Assembly: GCA_036520135.1 (NCBI GenBank)
Contig: DATDKF010000418.1
Location: 1 to 7,975, forward strand
DNA: 7,975 nucleotides
Reading direction: 5' to 3'
DNA from: DASSUW01 sp036520135
Lineage (GTDB): Bacteria; Actinomycetota; Thermoleophilia; Solirubrobacterales; Solirubrobacteraceae
Shown here one piece after another: positions 1 through 6,936 of the stretch (position 1 is its first letter; the number at the start of each line of letters is the position of its first letter). Made by a program: the position numbers and the translations under genes. Under the pieces are notes generated by a model, which was not told the DNA's origin, did not search any database, and saw only the letters and a list, made by a program, of their open reading frames with translations.

Positions 1-1808
1 GTGTCGCGCAGCCCCTGCTTGCCGCCGTACAGCACGCCGCCGCGGAGCCGGGTCGGCTCCTCGGCCGCGAGGACGATCGCCTCGACACCGCGGCGCTTGG
101 CCTCGTGGACGATCGCCTCGCCCGCGCGCCGGGCGCGCACGACCGCGGTGGCGACCTCCACGCCCTCGTACTCCTCCCCCACGGCCTTCGCCCGCGCCAG
201 CGCCCGCCGCGCCCGCTTGAGCTCGTCCTCGGGGATCCGCGCGTCGATCGGCAGCGCCATCGGCACCTCGAACACCCACAGCGCCTCGATCACGGCGCCG
301 CCCTCGCCGAACTCGTCGTCCTCCTCGGCCGCCAAGCGCCCGGCGGTCTGCACGATGTCGTCGTCGAGCGGCGAGCCGGAGACCGGCACGAGGATCGAGT
401 CGTACTCGGCCTCGGCGCGCTTGCGCGTAAGCACCGCCTCGGGCACGGTGATGCGCTTGAGCAGCGGCTTGTCCTCGGACAGCCGGTAGTAGACGTAGAC
501 GAGCAGGCCGAACGCCGTCCAGCCGAGGCCCATCCAGCGGGCGCCGCCGTGCAGCGCGAGCACGGCAATGAACGCTGCCCCCGAGAGGACGGTGCCGAGC
601 GCGGCGGGGAGCGGGAGCAGCCCGCCGCCGACGCGGACGTTGAACGGCATCCGGTAGGGGCGGTCGCGGTCGGGCTCGCGGTAGCGCAGCCGGCACACCG
701 AAAGGCACACGATCGTGAACGCGAGCGTCGCGCCGAAGGCCGAGATGCCGAGCAGGAACTCGAGGTCGGCGGTGAGCAGCAGCAGCGTGGCGATCGACGC
801 GCCGATGCCGATGATCACCACCGGCGTCGAGAAGTCCGGATGCAGGTACCCGATCCGCGACGGCAGCTGGCGGTTGACGGCCAGCGAGTAGCCGAGCCGC
901 GAGACGCCGAGCATCGCGGCGTTGCAGGCGGCGGCGAGGATCGCGATCGCGGAGATCGCCACCAGGTAGCGCAGCGGGTCGTGCAGCCAGCTCTGCGTGA
1001 AGTCGTCGACCACGCCGAGCATCGGCGCCTCGACCCACGTCTGCCCGGGCTCGTCGGGCAGTGCCGTCGAGGCCACCATCGCGATCCCGACGTACGGCAC
1101 GATCGCCGCCAGCATCCGCACCGCGATCAGCCGCCGCAGCCCCTTGCGGCCGATCGCCACCTGGCCGGCGAGCCCGGACGACGCGTCGAGCCCGCTGAAC
1201 GCCACCAGCACGAGCGGGAACGCGAACAGCAGGTCCTGGAAGGACGGCGTGCCGGCGACCGACGACGGGTGGCTGAGCACCTCGGGGTCGAACAGGTAGA
1301 TCAGCCCGAACAGGACGATCAGCAGCTGCAGCGCCAGGTCGCCCAGGACGAGCAGCACCGCGCGGTCGTAGCGCGGGGCGCTCGAGCGGCGCACGTTCCA
1401 GACCGTCACGAACGCGACTAGGGCGGCGGCGAGGAAGAACTCCGGCGCGCCGGAGCCCAGCGGGTCCCAGAACACAGCCGCGTAGTCGGTCGTCGCGAAC
1501 GCGCAGATCGCGATCAGGATCAGGTAGTCCAGGCAGATCGCCCAGCCCGCGACGAAGCTGACGAGCTCGTTGAACGCGAAACGGGCGATGACGGTCGCGC
1601 CGCCGCGCTCCTGATGCAGCGATGCGCCCTCGACGTAGCAGAGGACGATCAGCGCGAACAGCAGCCCGCCGGCCAGGAACACGAGCCAGGTGAATCCGAG
1701 CGCACGCTGGGCGACGAGGCCGACCGAGAAGTACACCGACGCGGCGACGAACCCCTGGACGATGCCGAACAGCGCAGGCGCGCCGAGGCTCTTCTTGAGC
1801 GGCTTCAC
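1..1808 (-). CDS. APC-superfamily permease with C-terminal USP domain, second paralog (3' end outside window)
   Basis: Reading leftwards from a GTG at 1808, the frame stays open for 602 codons to the window edge, so the C-terminus is missing. Residues 1 to about 455 are a hydrophobic, multi-spanning APC-fold transporter that ends in the loop motif YSLAVNRQLP followed by HPDFSTP, typical of APC permeases. From about residue 466 (AEYDSILVPV) a cytoplasmic universal stress protein domain begins; it continues through VIEALWVFEVPMALPIDARI and is cut near RGGVLYGGKQG. The start is supported by GGAG eight bases upstream and by the GTGA overlap with the preceding small gene. It is clearly a paralog of the 639-residue permease upstream but more divergent: where that protein has GIETISNMSEEAKD, this one has GLDASSGLAGQV. 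It probably moves an amino acid, amine or other small solute across the inner membrane; the substrate cannot be read from sequence. Family assignment is firm, substrate is not. Confidence 0.9.
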   Translation of the reverse strand, partial: MKPLKKSLGAPALFGIVQGFVAASVYFSVGLVAQRALGFTWLVFLAGGLLFALIVLCYVEGASLHQERGGATVIARFAFNELVSFVAGWAICLDYLILIAICAFATTDYAAVFWDPLGSGAPEFFLAAALVAFVTVWNVRRSSAPRYDRAVLLVLGDLALQLLIVLFGLIYLFDPEVLSHPSSVAGTPSFQDLLFAFPLVLVAFSGLDASSGLAGQVAIGRKGLRRLIAVRMLAAIVPYVGIAMVASTALPDEPGQTWVEAPMLGVVDDFTQSWLHDPLRYLVAISAIAILAAACNAAMLGVSRLGYSLAVNRQLPSRIGYLHPDFSTPVVIIGIGASIATLLLLTADLEFLLGISAFGATLAFTIVCLSVCRLRYREPDRDRPYRMPFNVRVGGGLLPLPAALGTVLSGAAFIAVLALHGGARWMGLGWTAFGLLVYVYYRLSEDKPLLKRITVPEAVLTRKRAEAEYDSILVPVSGSPLDDDIVQTAGRLAAEEDDEFGEGGAVIEALWVFEVPMALPIDARIPEDELKRARRALARAKAVGEEYEGVEVATAVVRARRAGEAIVHEAKRRGVEAIVLAAEEPTRLRGGVLYGGKQGLRD

Positions 1809-1975
1809 CGCCGCCGCTCCGCGTACAGCCGCCCGGCCCCGGCGGCGATGAACAGCACGCCCATCAGCAGGCCGATCGCCAGCGCTCCGCCGCCCGCCGC
1901 GAGCGTGCGCGCGAGTATCGCCACGCCGATCACGACCATCGCCGCGGACAGGACCTGGGTCGCGGTGCCCCTCAT
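1805..1975 (-). CDS. Small two-helix membrane protein between two permeases, function unknown
   Basis: A 56-residue protein beginning MRGTATQVLSAAM and ending GRLYAERRR. Two hydrophobic stretches, about residues 7-28 and 30-51, are joined by a glycine run (AAGGGA); the positively charged tail suggests a helical hairpin with both ends in the cytoplasm. Its ATG overlaps the stop of the upstream permease as ATGA (1972-1975), and its TGA overlaps the GTG of the downstream permease as GTGA (1805-1808), so translation is probably coupled to both. A GAGAGGG lies 10 bases before the ATG, inside the end of the upstream gene. I do not recognise a named family. Position suggests an accessory or stabilising subunit of one or both transporters, but that is inference from neighbourhood only. 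The tight double overlap and sensible hydrophobic pattern make it very likely a real gene despite its size. Confidence 0.82.
   Translation of the reverse strand: MRGTATQVLSAAMVVIGVAILARTLAAGGGALAIGLLMGVLFIAAGAGRLYAERRR
1817..1820 (-). promoter_or_regulatory. Ribosome binding site of the second permease
   Basis: GGAG on the minus strand lies eight bases before the GTG at 1808, within the last codons of the small membrane protein gene. It decides the GTG start and fits reinitiation at the GTGA overlap. Confidence 0.5.
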
Positions 1976-3891
1976 ACCATCGTCGCCCTCTCGAGCACTG
2001 AGCGCCGGGCGCGGCCGCCGCTGTCGGGCGAGGACTCGATGATCACGCGGCACGGCCGCTCGGTGAGGACGGTCTCGAGCGTCTTGCCGAACAGCGACGC
2101 GCCGTCGACGCGCCGCGGCAGCGGCATCACGATCGCCGCCGCGCGCATGTCTGCCGCCTCCTCGATGATCCGGCGCCCGGCCTGGCCCGCGCGGATCTTC
2201 TCCATGTGGCCGGACACGCGCCGCCCGCCGTGGATCTTCGCCCGCTCGATCACCGTGTCGGCGGCCGCCTCGGCGTCGGTCATCGTCGCGTCGATCGGCA
2301 GCGCGTTCGGCACCGTGACGAGCGCAAGCACGTGGATCCCGCGTCGCCGGCGGGCGGCGAGCCGGCTCGCGGTCGCCATCACCTGCTCGTCGTAGTGCCC
2401 GTCCACGAGCGGGACGAGCACCGAGTCGTACTCCGCCTCGTGATCGGTCACCGGCTGCGGGATCGCGACCTTGTGGGTGGCGAACAGGTCGAGTCCTTGG
2501 CTGCGCCGGAAGGCGACGTAGATCACGATCCCGAGCACGAGCCAGGCGACGCCGGCGGCGGCGACCGCGATGTTGAGCGCCACGATGACCACGAACGCGA
2601 TCGCCGTGAACGAGCCGCCGACGGCGGCGAACAGCGGGATGTCGTAGCCGCGGATCGTGACGTTGCCAGGCCCGCGGTACGGGCGCGGGAAGTCCGGCAG
2701 CTTGATCCGCAGCCGGAACACGGCGGCGTGCGCCATCGTGAACGAGAGCAGCGCGCCGAACGAGTAAATCGCGCCGAGGAAGCCCTCCTGCCCCGGCAGG
2801 ATCACGAGGATCGCGAACGTCGAGAAGACGAGGATGCCGATCCACGGCGTCCGGAACGTCGGGTGCAGGCGCCGCAGCCCGTCGGGCATCTGGCGGTGGA
2901 TGCCCATCGAGTACACGAGCCGCGAGACGCCGATGATGCCCGCGTTGGTGGCGAGGAAGAGGATCGTGGCGGCGAGCAGGCCGACGTAGAACTCGCCGAC
3001 GTGCTGCAGCGGGCCGAGGTCCATCGTCTTGACGACGCCGAGGATCGGGTCGCCGGCGTAGCCGCCCTCTTCCTCCGTCAGGCCCAGCAGCGTCGTGTAC
3101 TCGCCATTCGCGTTCTGGGTCACCGGCAGCGCGGACAGCGCGACGGCGGGCAGCGTGAAGTAGATCGCGAACACCGCGATGCGCACGCGGTTGATCGCCG
3201 TCGGGATCGTGTGGGCCTCGTCCTTGGCCTCCTCCGACATGTTCGAGATCGTCTCGATGCCGGTGTACGCCAGCATGCCGATCGGGATCGCCAGGATGAA
3301 GTCCGACCACGCCGGGGCGACGCCGAGGTGCACGTTGTCGACCAGCGTCTGCGGCGAGAACACCAGGAAGACGCCGATCATGACCAGCAGGAGCTGGGTC
3401 GCGAAGTCGATGACCGCGAGCAGGATGTTGACGCCGGTCGACTCCTTGGCGCCGAAGATGTTGATCCCGGCCAGCAGCGCGATCACGCCGCAGCCGAAGA
3501 TGATGTCGCCGGGCGAGTGGCGCAGCGCGTCCCAGAACAGCCCGCCGAGGTAGTGCGGCACGAAGAACGCCGAGATGGCGATCGTGGCCACGTACGTGAG
3601 CATCTGCGCCCAGGCGGCGAAGAACGACCAGAACTCGTTGAACGCGCGGCGGGCGAAGCTCGAGGACCCGCCTGCCTCGGGGTACATCGTCGTCGCCTCG
3701 GCGTACGTGGCCGCCGTGAGGAAGAAGAAGAAGCCGGTGATGATGAAGACGAGCGGCGTCAGCCCGAGCGCGAACGACGCGACGAGGCCGAGTGCGTAGT
3801 AGATCGACGAGCCGACGTTGCCGTACGCCGTCGAGAACAGCGCGTTCGCCCCCAGAACGCGCTCCAGGCCCTCCAGACGACGTCGTGCCAT
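1972..3891 (-). CDS. APC-superfamily permease with C-terminal USP domain
   Basis: A 639-residue inner-membrane transporter fusion. Residues 1 to about 462 form the APC transporter core with roughly 12 hydrophobic segments. Family landmarks are the TM1 region YGNVGSSIYYALGL (23-36), PEAGGSSSFARRAFNE (71-86), the TM6 region GIETISNMSEEAKD (211-224), and YSMGIHRQMP with HPTFRTPW (327-350). After a linker, residues about 485-620 form a universal stress protein domain starting AEYDSVLVPL. That domain's nucleotide loop is degenerate: the usual G-x2-G-x9-G-S reads M589-x2-P592-x9-G602-K603, so ATP binding is doubtful. The ATG at 3891 lies 12 bases after the phosphatase stop. I see no convincing Shine-Dalgarno there, but the N-terminus (MARRRLEGLERVLG) fits the family. 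The stop overlaps the next gene as ATGA. Likely role is proton- or ion-coupled uptake of an amino acid or similar solute, modulated by the cytoplasmic domain; the substrate is not known. Confidence 0.93.
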   Translation of the reverse strand: MARRRLEGLERVLGANALFSTAYGNVGSSIYYALGLVASFALGLTPLVFIITGFFFFLTAATYAEATTMYPEAGGSSSFARRAFNEFWSFFAAWAQMLTYVATIAISAFFVPHYLGGLFWDALRHSPGDIIFGCGVIALLAGINIFGAKESTGVNILLAVIDFATQLLLVMIGVFLVFSPQTLVDNVHLGVAPAWSDFILAIPIGMLAYTGIETISNMSEEAKDEAHTIPTAINRVRIAVFAIYFTLPAVALSALPVTQNANGEYTTLLGLTEEEGGYAGDPILGVVKTMDLGPLQHVGEFYVGLLAATILFLATNAGIIGVSRLVYSMGIHRQMPDGLRRLHPTFRTPWIGILVFSTFAILVILPGQEGFLGAIYSFGALLSFTMAHAAVFRLRIKLPDFPRPYRGPGNVTIRGYDIPLFAAVGGSFTAIAFVVIVALNIAVAAAGVAWLVLGIVIYVAFRRSQGLDLFATHKVAIPQPVTDHEAEYDSVLVPLVDGHYDEQVMATASRLAARRRRGIHVLALVTVPNALPIDATMTDAEAAADTVIERAKIHGGRRVSGHMEKIRAGQAGRRIIEEAADMRAAAIVMPLPRRVDGASLFGKTLETVLTERPCRVIIESSPDSGGRARRSVLERATMV

Positions 3892-3903
3892 GCCGCGTAG
3901 ATT

Positions 3904-6318
3904 CTAGGTTCCGGGCACCCGGAGGACGAGCAGCGCGAGGTCGTCCTGGGTCCGCCCGCCCTGGAAGTCCAGCACCGCGCGCGTGACCGTCTCGGCGATG
4001 CCGTCGGCGTCGAGCCCGGCGGCCGCCGTCAGCGCCTCGCCCAGCGCGGCGTCGCCGAACATGCCGCGCTCGCCGCGCCCCTCGGTGACGCCGTCGGTGA
4101 AGCACACGAGCGCGTCGCCGGGCGCGAGCGGCAGCTCGACGGTCTCTGGCCGCACCGGGCGCACAACGCCGAGCAGCCGCCCGCTGCACTGGACGGTCTC
4201 GATCGTGCCGTCGGCGCTCAGGACGAGCGGCGGCGGGTGCCCGGCGCAGGCGATCGCCAGCCGCACGTCGCCGTCGCTCACGCGGATGCGGCCGTGCAGG
4301 ACCGTGCAGAAGCGGCCGTCGTCGTGCTGGCGCAGGATCGCGTCGTTGAGCCGCTCCAGCACGTCGGACGGGCCGGTGCGGTGCACGGCCTCGGCGCGGA
4401 TCGTGTAGCGGACCATCGCGGTCAGCGCGGCCGCCTCGGCGCCCTTGCCGCAGACGTCGCCGAGCACGAACGCCCACTCGTCGTCGACGCCGAACAGGTC
4501 GTAGAGGTCGCCGCCGACGACGGTGCCCTCGCCACCCGGCAGGTAGCGGGCGGCCGCCTCGAGCCCGTCGATCGTGGGCAGCGTCTGCGGCAGCAGGCTG
4601 GCCTGCAGCGTGCGCGCGATGTGGCGCTCGCGCTCCTCCAGGCGCGCGTTCTCGATCGCCAGCGAGCCGAGCCGCGCGAGGTCCTCGAGCGCCCGCTCGT
4701 CGACGGTCGTGAACGGGCCGTCGGTCTTGCCGGTGACCTCGATGCGCCCGAGGTCGCTGCCGTCGCGCGCCACGAGCGGAGCGGTGAGGGTGCTCTCGGC
4801 GACGGCGGGCGGCGGCGTGCCCGGCGCCTCGGACACGGCGGTCGCCGCTCCGGGGCGGCCCGGGAGCAGCGTGACCGCGGCGCGGCTCGCGCCGAGCAGC
4901 TCGCGCGCCCGCTCGGCCATCAGCTCCAGGCGGCGCTCGAGCCGGCGCGCGCGATGGATCGAGAGCGATGCGGCGGCGAGCGCGTCCAGCTGGGCGGCGC
5001 GGCGCTGCTCGGCGGCGGCGAGCGCCTGCGCCTCCTCGTACAGCCGCGCGTTGTCGACGGCGAGCCCGGCCCGCAGCCCGAGGTCGCGCGCGAGGTCGAG
5101 GTCGGCCTCCCCGTAATGGCGGCCGGACTCGGCCATCGTCAGCGACAGCGCGCCGAGCACGCGGCCGCGCGCGCGCAGCGGGACGACGATCTGCGAGCGC
5201 GGGCCGATCGCCTCCATCAGCGCGGCGCCCTCCTCGCCGGTGCGCTCGCGGGCGGACCGCACCACGACGTCGGGAAGGATCTCCGGGGTGAGCTTGGCCT
5301 CGCCGGTCGCGAACGTCGTGCCCATGCCGACCTGCCCGGTCTCGCTCAGCGTCCCGCGCCTGCGCCACGCGCGCATCAGCTCCTCGCGCGCGGGGTCCTG
5401 GTGGGCGATCGCGACCGGCCGGCGCCCGCCCTCGTCCTCGAGCAGCTCGATCTTCACGTAGTCGGCGAGCTGCGGCACGAGCAGCCGCGCGAAGTGGTCG
5501 AGCCGGTCGTCGACGCCGAGCGCCGAGTCAAGCACCTCGCCCGCGCGCACCAGCAGGTCCTGGCGCTCGCGCGCGAGCCGGCGCTCGGTGACGTCCTGGA
5601 CGACGGCGACGGCGGCGACGATCTCCGCGCCGTCGCGGATCGGGGCCGAGTTGACCTCGAGCGTGCGCTCGCCGACGCCGGGGCGGTTGAAGGTGATCTC
5701 CTCGCCGCGCACGATCGCGCCGCTGCGCAGCGAGCGCGCGAGCGGCAGCTCGTCGACCGTGTAACCGCGGCCGTCGCGCCGCCGGCCCGCGAACGTCGTG
5801 TCGTAGAGCTGGGAGCCCGAGGCGGCGAACGCGGCCAGCCCCATCATCCCGAGCTGCTCGTTGCCGAGGATGATGCGTCCATCGGGATCGGCGATCAGCA
5901 CGCCGACCGGCAGCTGCTGCAGCACGCCCTCGAGTCGCAGCTCGGCGTCCTTGCGGCCGGTGATGTCGACCACGACCGCGCCGACGCCGGTGATCTCGTC
6001 CTCCATGCGCACCGGGAACCAGCTCGCAAGCACGTGCTTGAGCTTCCCGCTCCCCGGCCGCACGGCGGTGATCTCGCGCTCGAGGATCGGCTCGCCGCTG
6101 GCAAGCACCTGTCGGTAGATCGGGACGATCAGCTCCGCGATCTCGGGCAGGACTTCCTCGATCCGGCGGCCGATGTGCTCCTGCACGGCCCGCTCGTTGA
6201 TACGCGCGAGCGCGGCATTGACGCGGACGAAGCGCAGGTCGGTGTCCACGAACCCGAGGCCGACTGGTGCGCCCTCGCCGACGATGTCGAACAGCGCGCT
6301 GGCGTGACTGGCTGGCAC
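3904..6318 (-). CDS. PAS-PAS-GAF-GAF-PP2C sensor serine phosphatase (RsbU/SpoIIE-like)
   Basis: An 804-residue protein with no membrane segment, so probably a cytoplasmic sensor. Two PAS domains come first, about residues 5-122 (ending VVVDITGRKDAE) and 126-246 (starting LEGVLQQLPVGVLIADPDG, ending VVQDVTERR). Two GAF domains follow, about 256-428 (ending LAVDNARLYEEA) and 445-562 (ending LAIENARLEERE), each running into a helical linker. Residues about 568-802 are a PP2C-type phosphatase of the SpoIIE/RsbU class with its metal-binding acidic residues in place: GGDLYD (D604, D607), GDVCGKG (D621), FTDGVTEGRG (D742) and QDDLALL (D792, D793). In this family the enzyme removes phosphate from an STAS anti-sigma antagonist and so frees a sigma factor or related partner; no such partner is encoded here. 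The GTG at 6318 is the first possible start because an in-frame TGA lies two codons upstream. It heads the tightly spaced transporter operon and may control it or share its inducing signal. Confidence 0.95.
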   Translation of the reverse strand: MPASHASALFDIVGEGAPVGLGFVDTDLRFVRVNAALARINERAVQEHIGRRIEEVLPEIAELIVPIYRQVLASGEPILEREITAVRPGSGKLKHVLASWFPVRMEDEITGVGAVVVDITGRKDAELRLEGVLQQLPVGVLIADPDGRIILGNEQLGMMGLAAFAASGSQLYDTTFAGRRRDGRGYTVDELPLARSLRSGAIVRGEEITFNRPGVGERTLEVNSAPIRDGAEIVAAVAVVQDVTERRLARERQDLLVRAGEVLDSALGVDDRLDHFARLLVPQLADYVKIELLEDEGGRRPVAIAHQDPAREELMRAWRRRGTLSETGQVGMGTTFATGEAKLTPEILPDVVVRSARERTGEEGAALMEAIGPRSQIVVPLRARGRVLGALSLTMAESGRHYGEADLDLARDLGLRAGLAVDNARLYEEAQALAAAEQRRAAQLDALAAASLSIHRARRLERRLELMAERARELLGASRAAVTLLPGRPGAATAVSEAPGTPPPAVAESTLTAPLVARDGSDLGRIEVTGKTDGPFTTVDERALEDLARLGSLAIENARLEERERHIARTLQASLLPQTLPTIDGLEAAARYLPGGEGTVVGGDLYDLFGVDDEWAFVLGDVCGKGAEAAALTAMVRYTIRAEAVHRTGPSDVLERLNDAILRQHDDGRFCTVLHGRIRVSDGDVRLAIACAGHPPPLVLSADGTIETVQCSGRLLGVVRPVRPETVELPLAPGDALVCFTDGVTEGRGERGMFGDAALGEALTAAAGLDADGIAETVTRAVLDFQGGRTQDDLALLVLRVPGT

Positions 6319-6344
6319 CCGCCGTCAACCTAACATGCGCGTCG
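6319..6344. promoter_or_regulatory. 26-base divergent spacer, possible back-to-back promoters and leaderless starts
   Basis: Only 26 bases separate the GTG starts of the minus-strand phosphatase and the plus-strand cysteine hydrolase, and neither start has a clear Shine-Dalgarno sequence. The spacer holds TAACAT at 6331-6336, a plausible plus-strand -10 element that would place transcription start at or within a few bases of the GTG at 6345. On the minus strand TAGGTT (6332-6327) could serve the other direction. No good -35 match is visible. Promoters may overlap the opposite gene; this is a weak call from spacing. Confidence 0.3.
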
Positions 6345-6881
6345 GTGGTTGATCTCAGCGACACCGCGCTCGTGGTCGTCGACGTGCAGCAGGCGTTCGA
6401 CGACGGTGACTACTGGGGGGCGCGCAACAACCCGTCCTGCGAGGCGAACGTGGCCGCCTTGATCGCGGCCTGGCGCGCCGCGGAGCGGCCGCTCGTCTTC
6501 GTCCGGCACGAGTTCGACGGCCACGACTGGGCGTTCAAGGACGTCGTCACCGGCGAGCCGGATCTACTCGTGAGCAAGTCCGTCAACTCGGCGTTCTACG
6601 GCGAGCCCGACCTCGACGCCTGGCTGCGCTCGCGCGCGATCGCGCGGATCGCGCTGTGCGGGATCACCACCGACCACTGCGTCGAGACGACCGCCCGGAT
6701 GGGCGCGAACCTCGGCTACGACGTCCTGTTCGCGCTCGACGCGACGCACACGTTCGACCGCACCGGTCCCGACGGCACCGTGATGACGGCGGACGAGCTC
6801 GCCCGGGCGACGGCGACGAGCCTCCACGAGGAGTTCGCCACCATCGTCCGGACAGCGGACCTCACCGGCTCAGCTCACTGA
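6345..6881 (+). CDS. Isochorismatase-like cysteine hydrolase
   Basis: A 178-residue soluble enzyme of the isochorismatase/nicotinamidase fold, near the usual family length. The catalytic triad is visible: Asp13 in VVVDVQQAF, Lys78 in LLVSKSVNSAFYG, and nucleophile Cys112 in GITTDHCVETTARMG, preceded by the GITT segment that usually carries the cis-peptide. Family members hydrolyse amides, ureas or vinyl ethers through a cysteine thioester. The D-x-H metal-binding pattern of nicotinamidases is not evident (FVRHEFDGHDW instead), so PncA activity is unlikely and the substrate is open. I chose the GTG at 6345 because it gives the normal short N-terminus before the first strand (TALVVVDVQQ). An in-frame ATG at 6267 would extend the protein 26 residues into the divergent phosphatase gene with arginine-rich, non-family sequence. 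It is not obviously linked to the transport operon apart from a possible shared promoter region. Confidence 0.9.
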   Translation: MVDLSDTALVVVDVQQAFDDGDYWGARNNPSCEANVAALIAAWRAAERPLVFVRHEFDGHDWAFKDVVTGEPDLLVSKSVNSAFYGEPDLDAWLRSRAIARIALCGITTDHCVETTARMGANLGYDVLFALDATHTFDRTGPDGTVMTADELARATATSLHEEFATIVRTADLTGSAH

Positions 6882-6936
6882 GCGCACGTCTCGGCCGCCA
6901 CCATCCCGCCGATCGACGGGAGCAGCGGCCCCGGCG

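Noticed and set aside
105..1421. Plus-strand open frame of 438 codons opposite the left-edge permease
   Set aside because: Charged low-complexity shadow; the minus strand has an uninterrupted APC-USP reading frame over the same bases.
1972..3891. Possible KimA-like potassium importer (also an APC-superfamily protein with a cytoplasmic domain)
   Set aside because: The TM1 region and loop motifs look like general APC permease-USP fusions rather than KimA, and nothing in the sequence identifies potassium as substrate.
2206..3900. Long plus-strand open frame opposite the permease gene (564 codons)
   Set aside because: Its translation is low-complexity, rich in R, D, E, H and V, with no domain; it is a mirror of the high-GC minus-strand permease gene.
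1805..5368. Minus-strand open frame of 1187 codons running through the phosphatase, the permease and the small gene
   Set aside because: Almost all of it is an out-of-frame reading of two real genes with arginine-rich nonsense. Only the last 56 codons (start at 1975) are a credible gene.
4237..6333. Long plus-strand open frame opposite the phosphatase gene (698 codons)
   Set aside because: Same charged low-complexity composition and no recognisable domain; the opposite strand encodes clear PAS, GAF and PP2C domains.
6633..6646. 14-base palindrome CGCGCGATCGCGCG
   Set aside because: It lies inside the hydrolase coding sequence (Arg-Ala-Ile-Ala-Arg codons) and is the kind of chance palindrome expected at this GC content.
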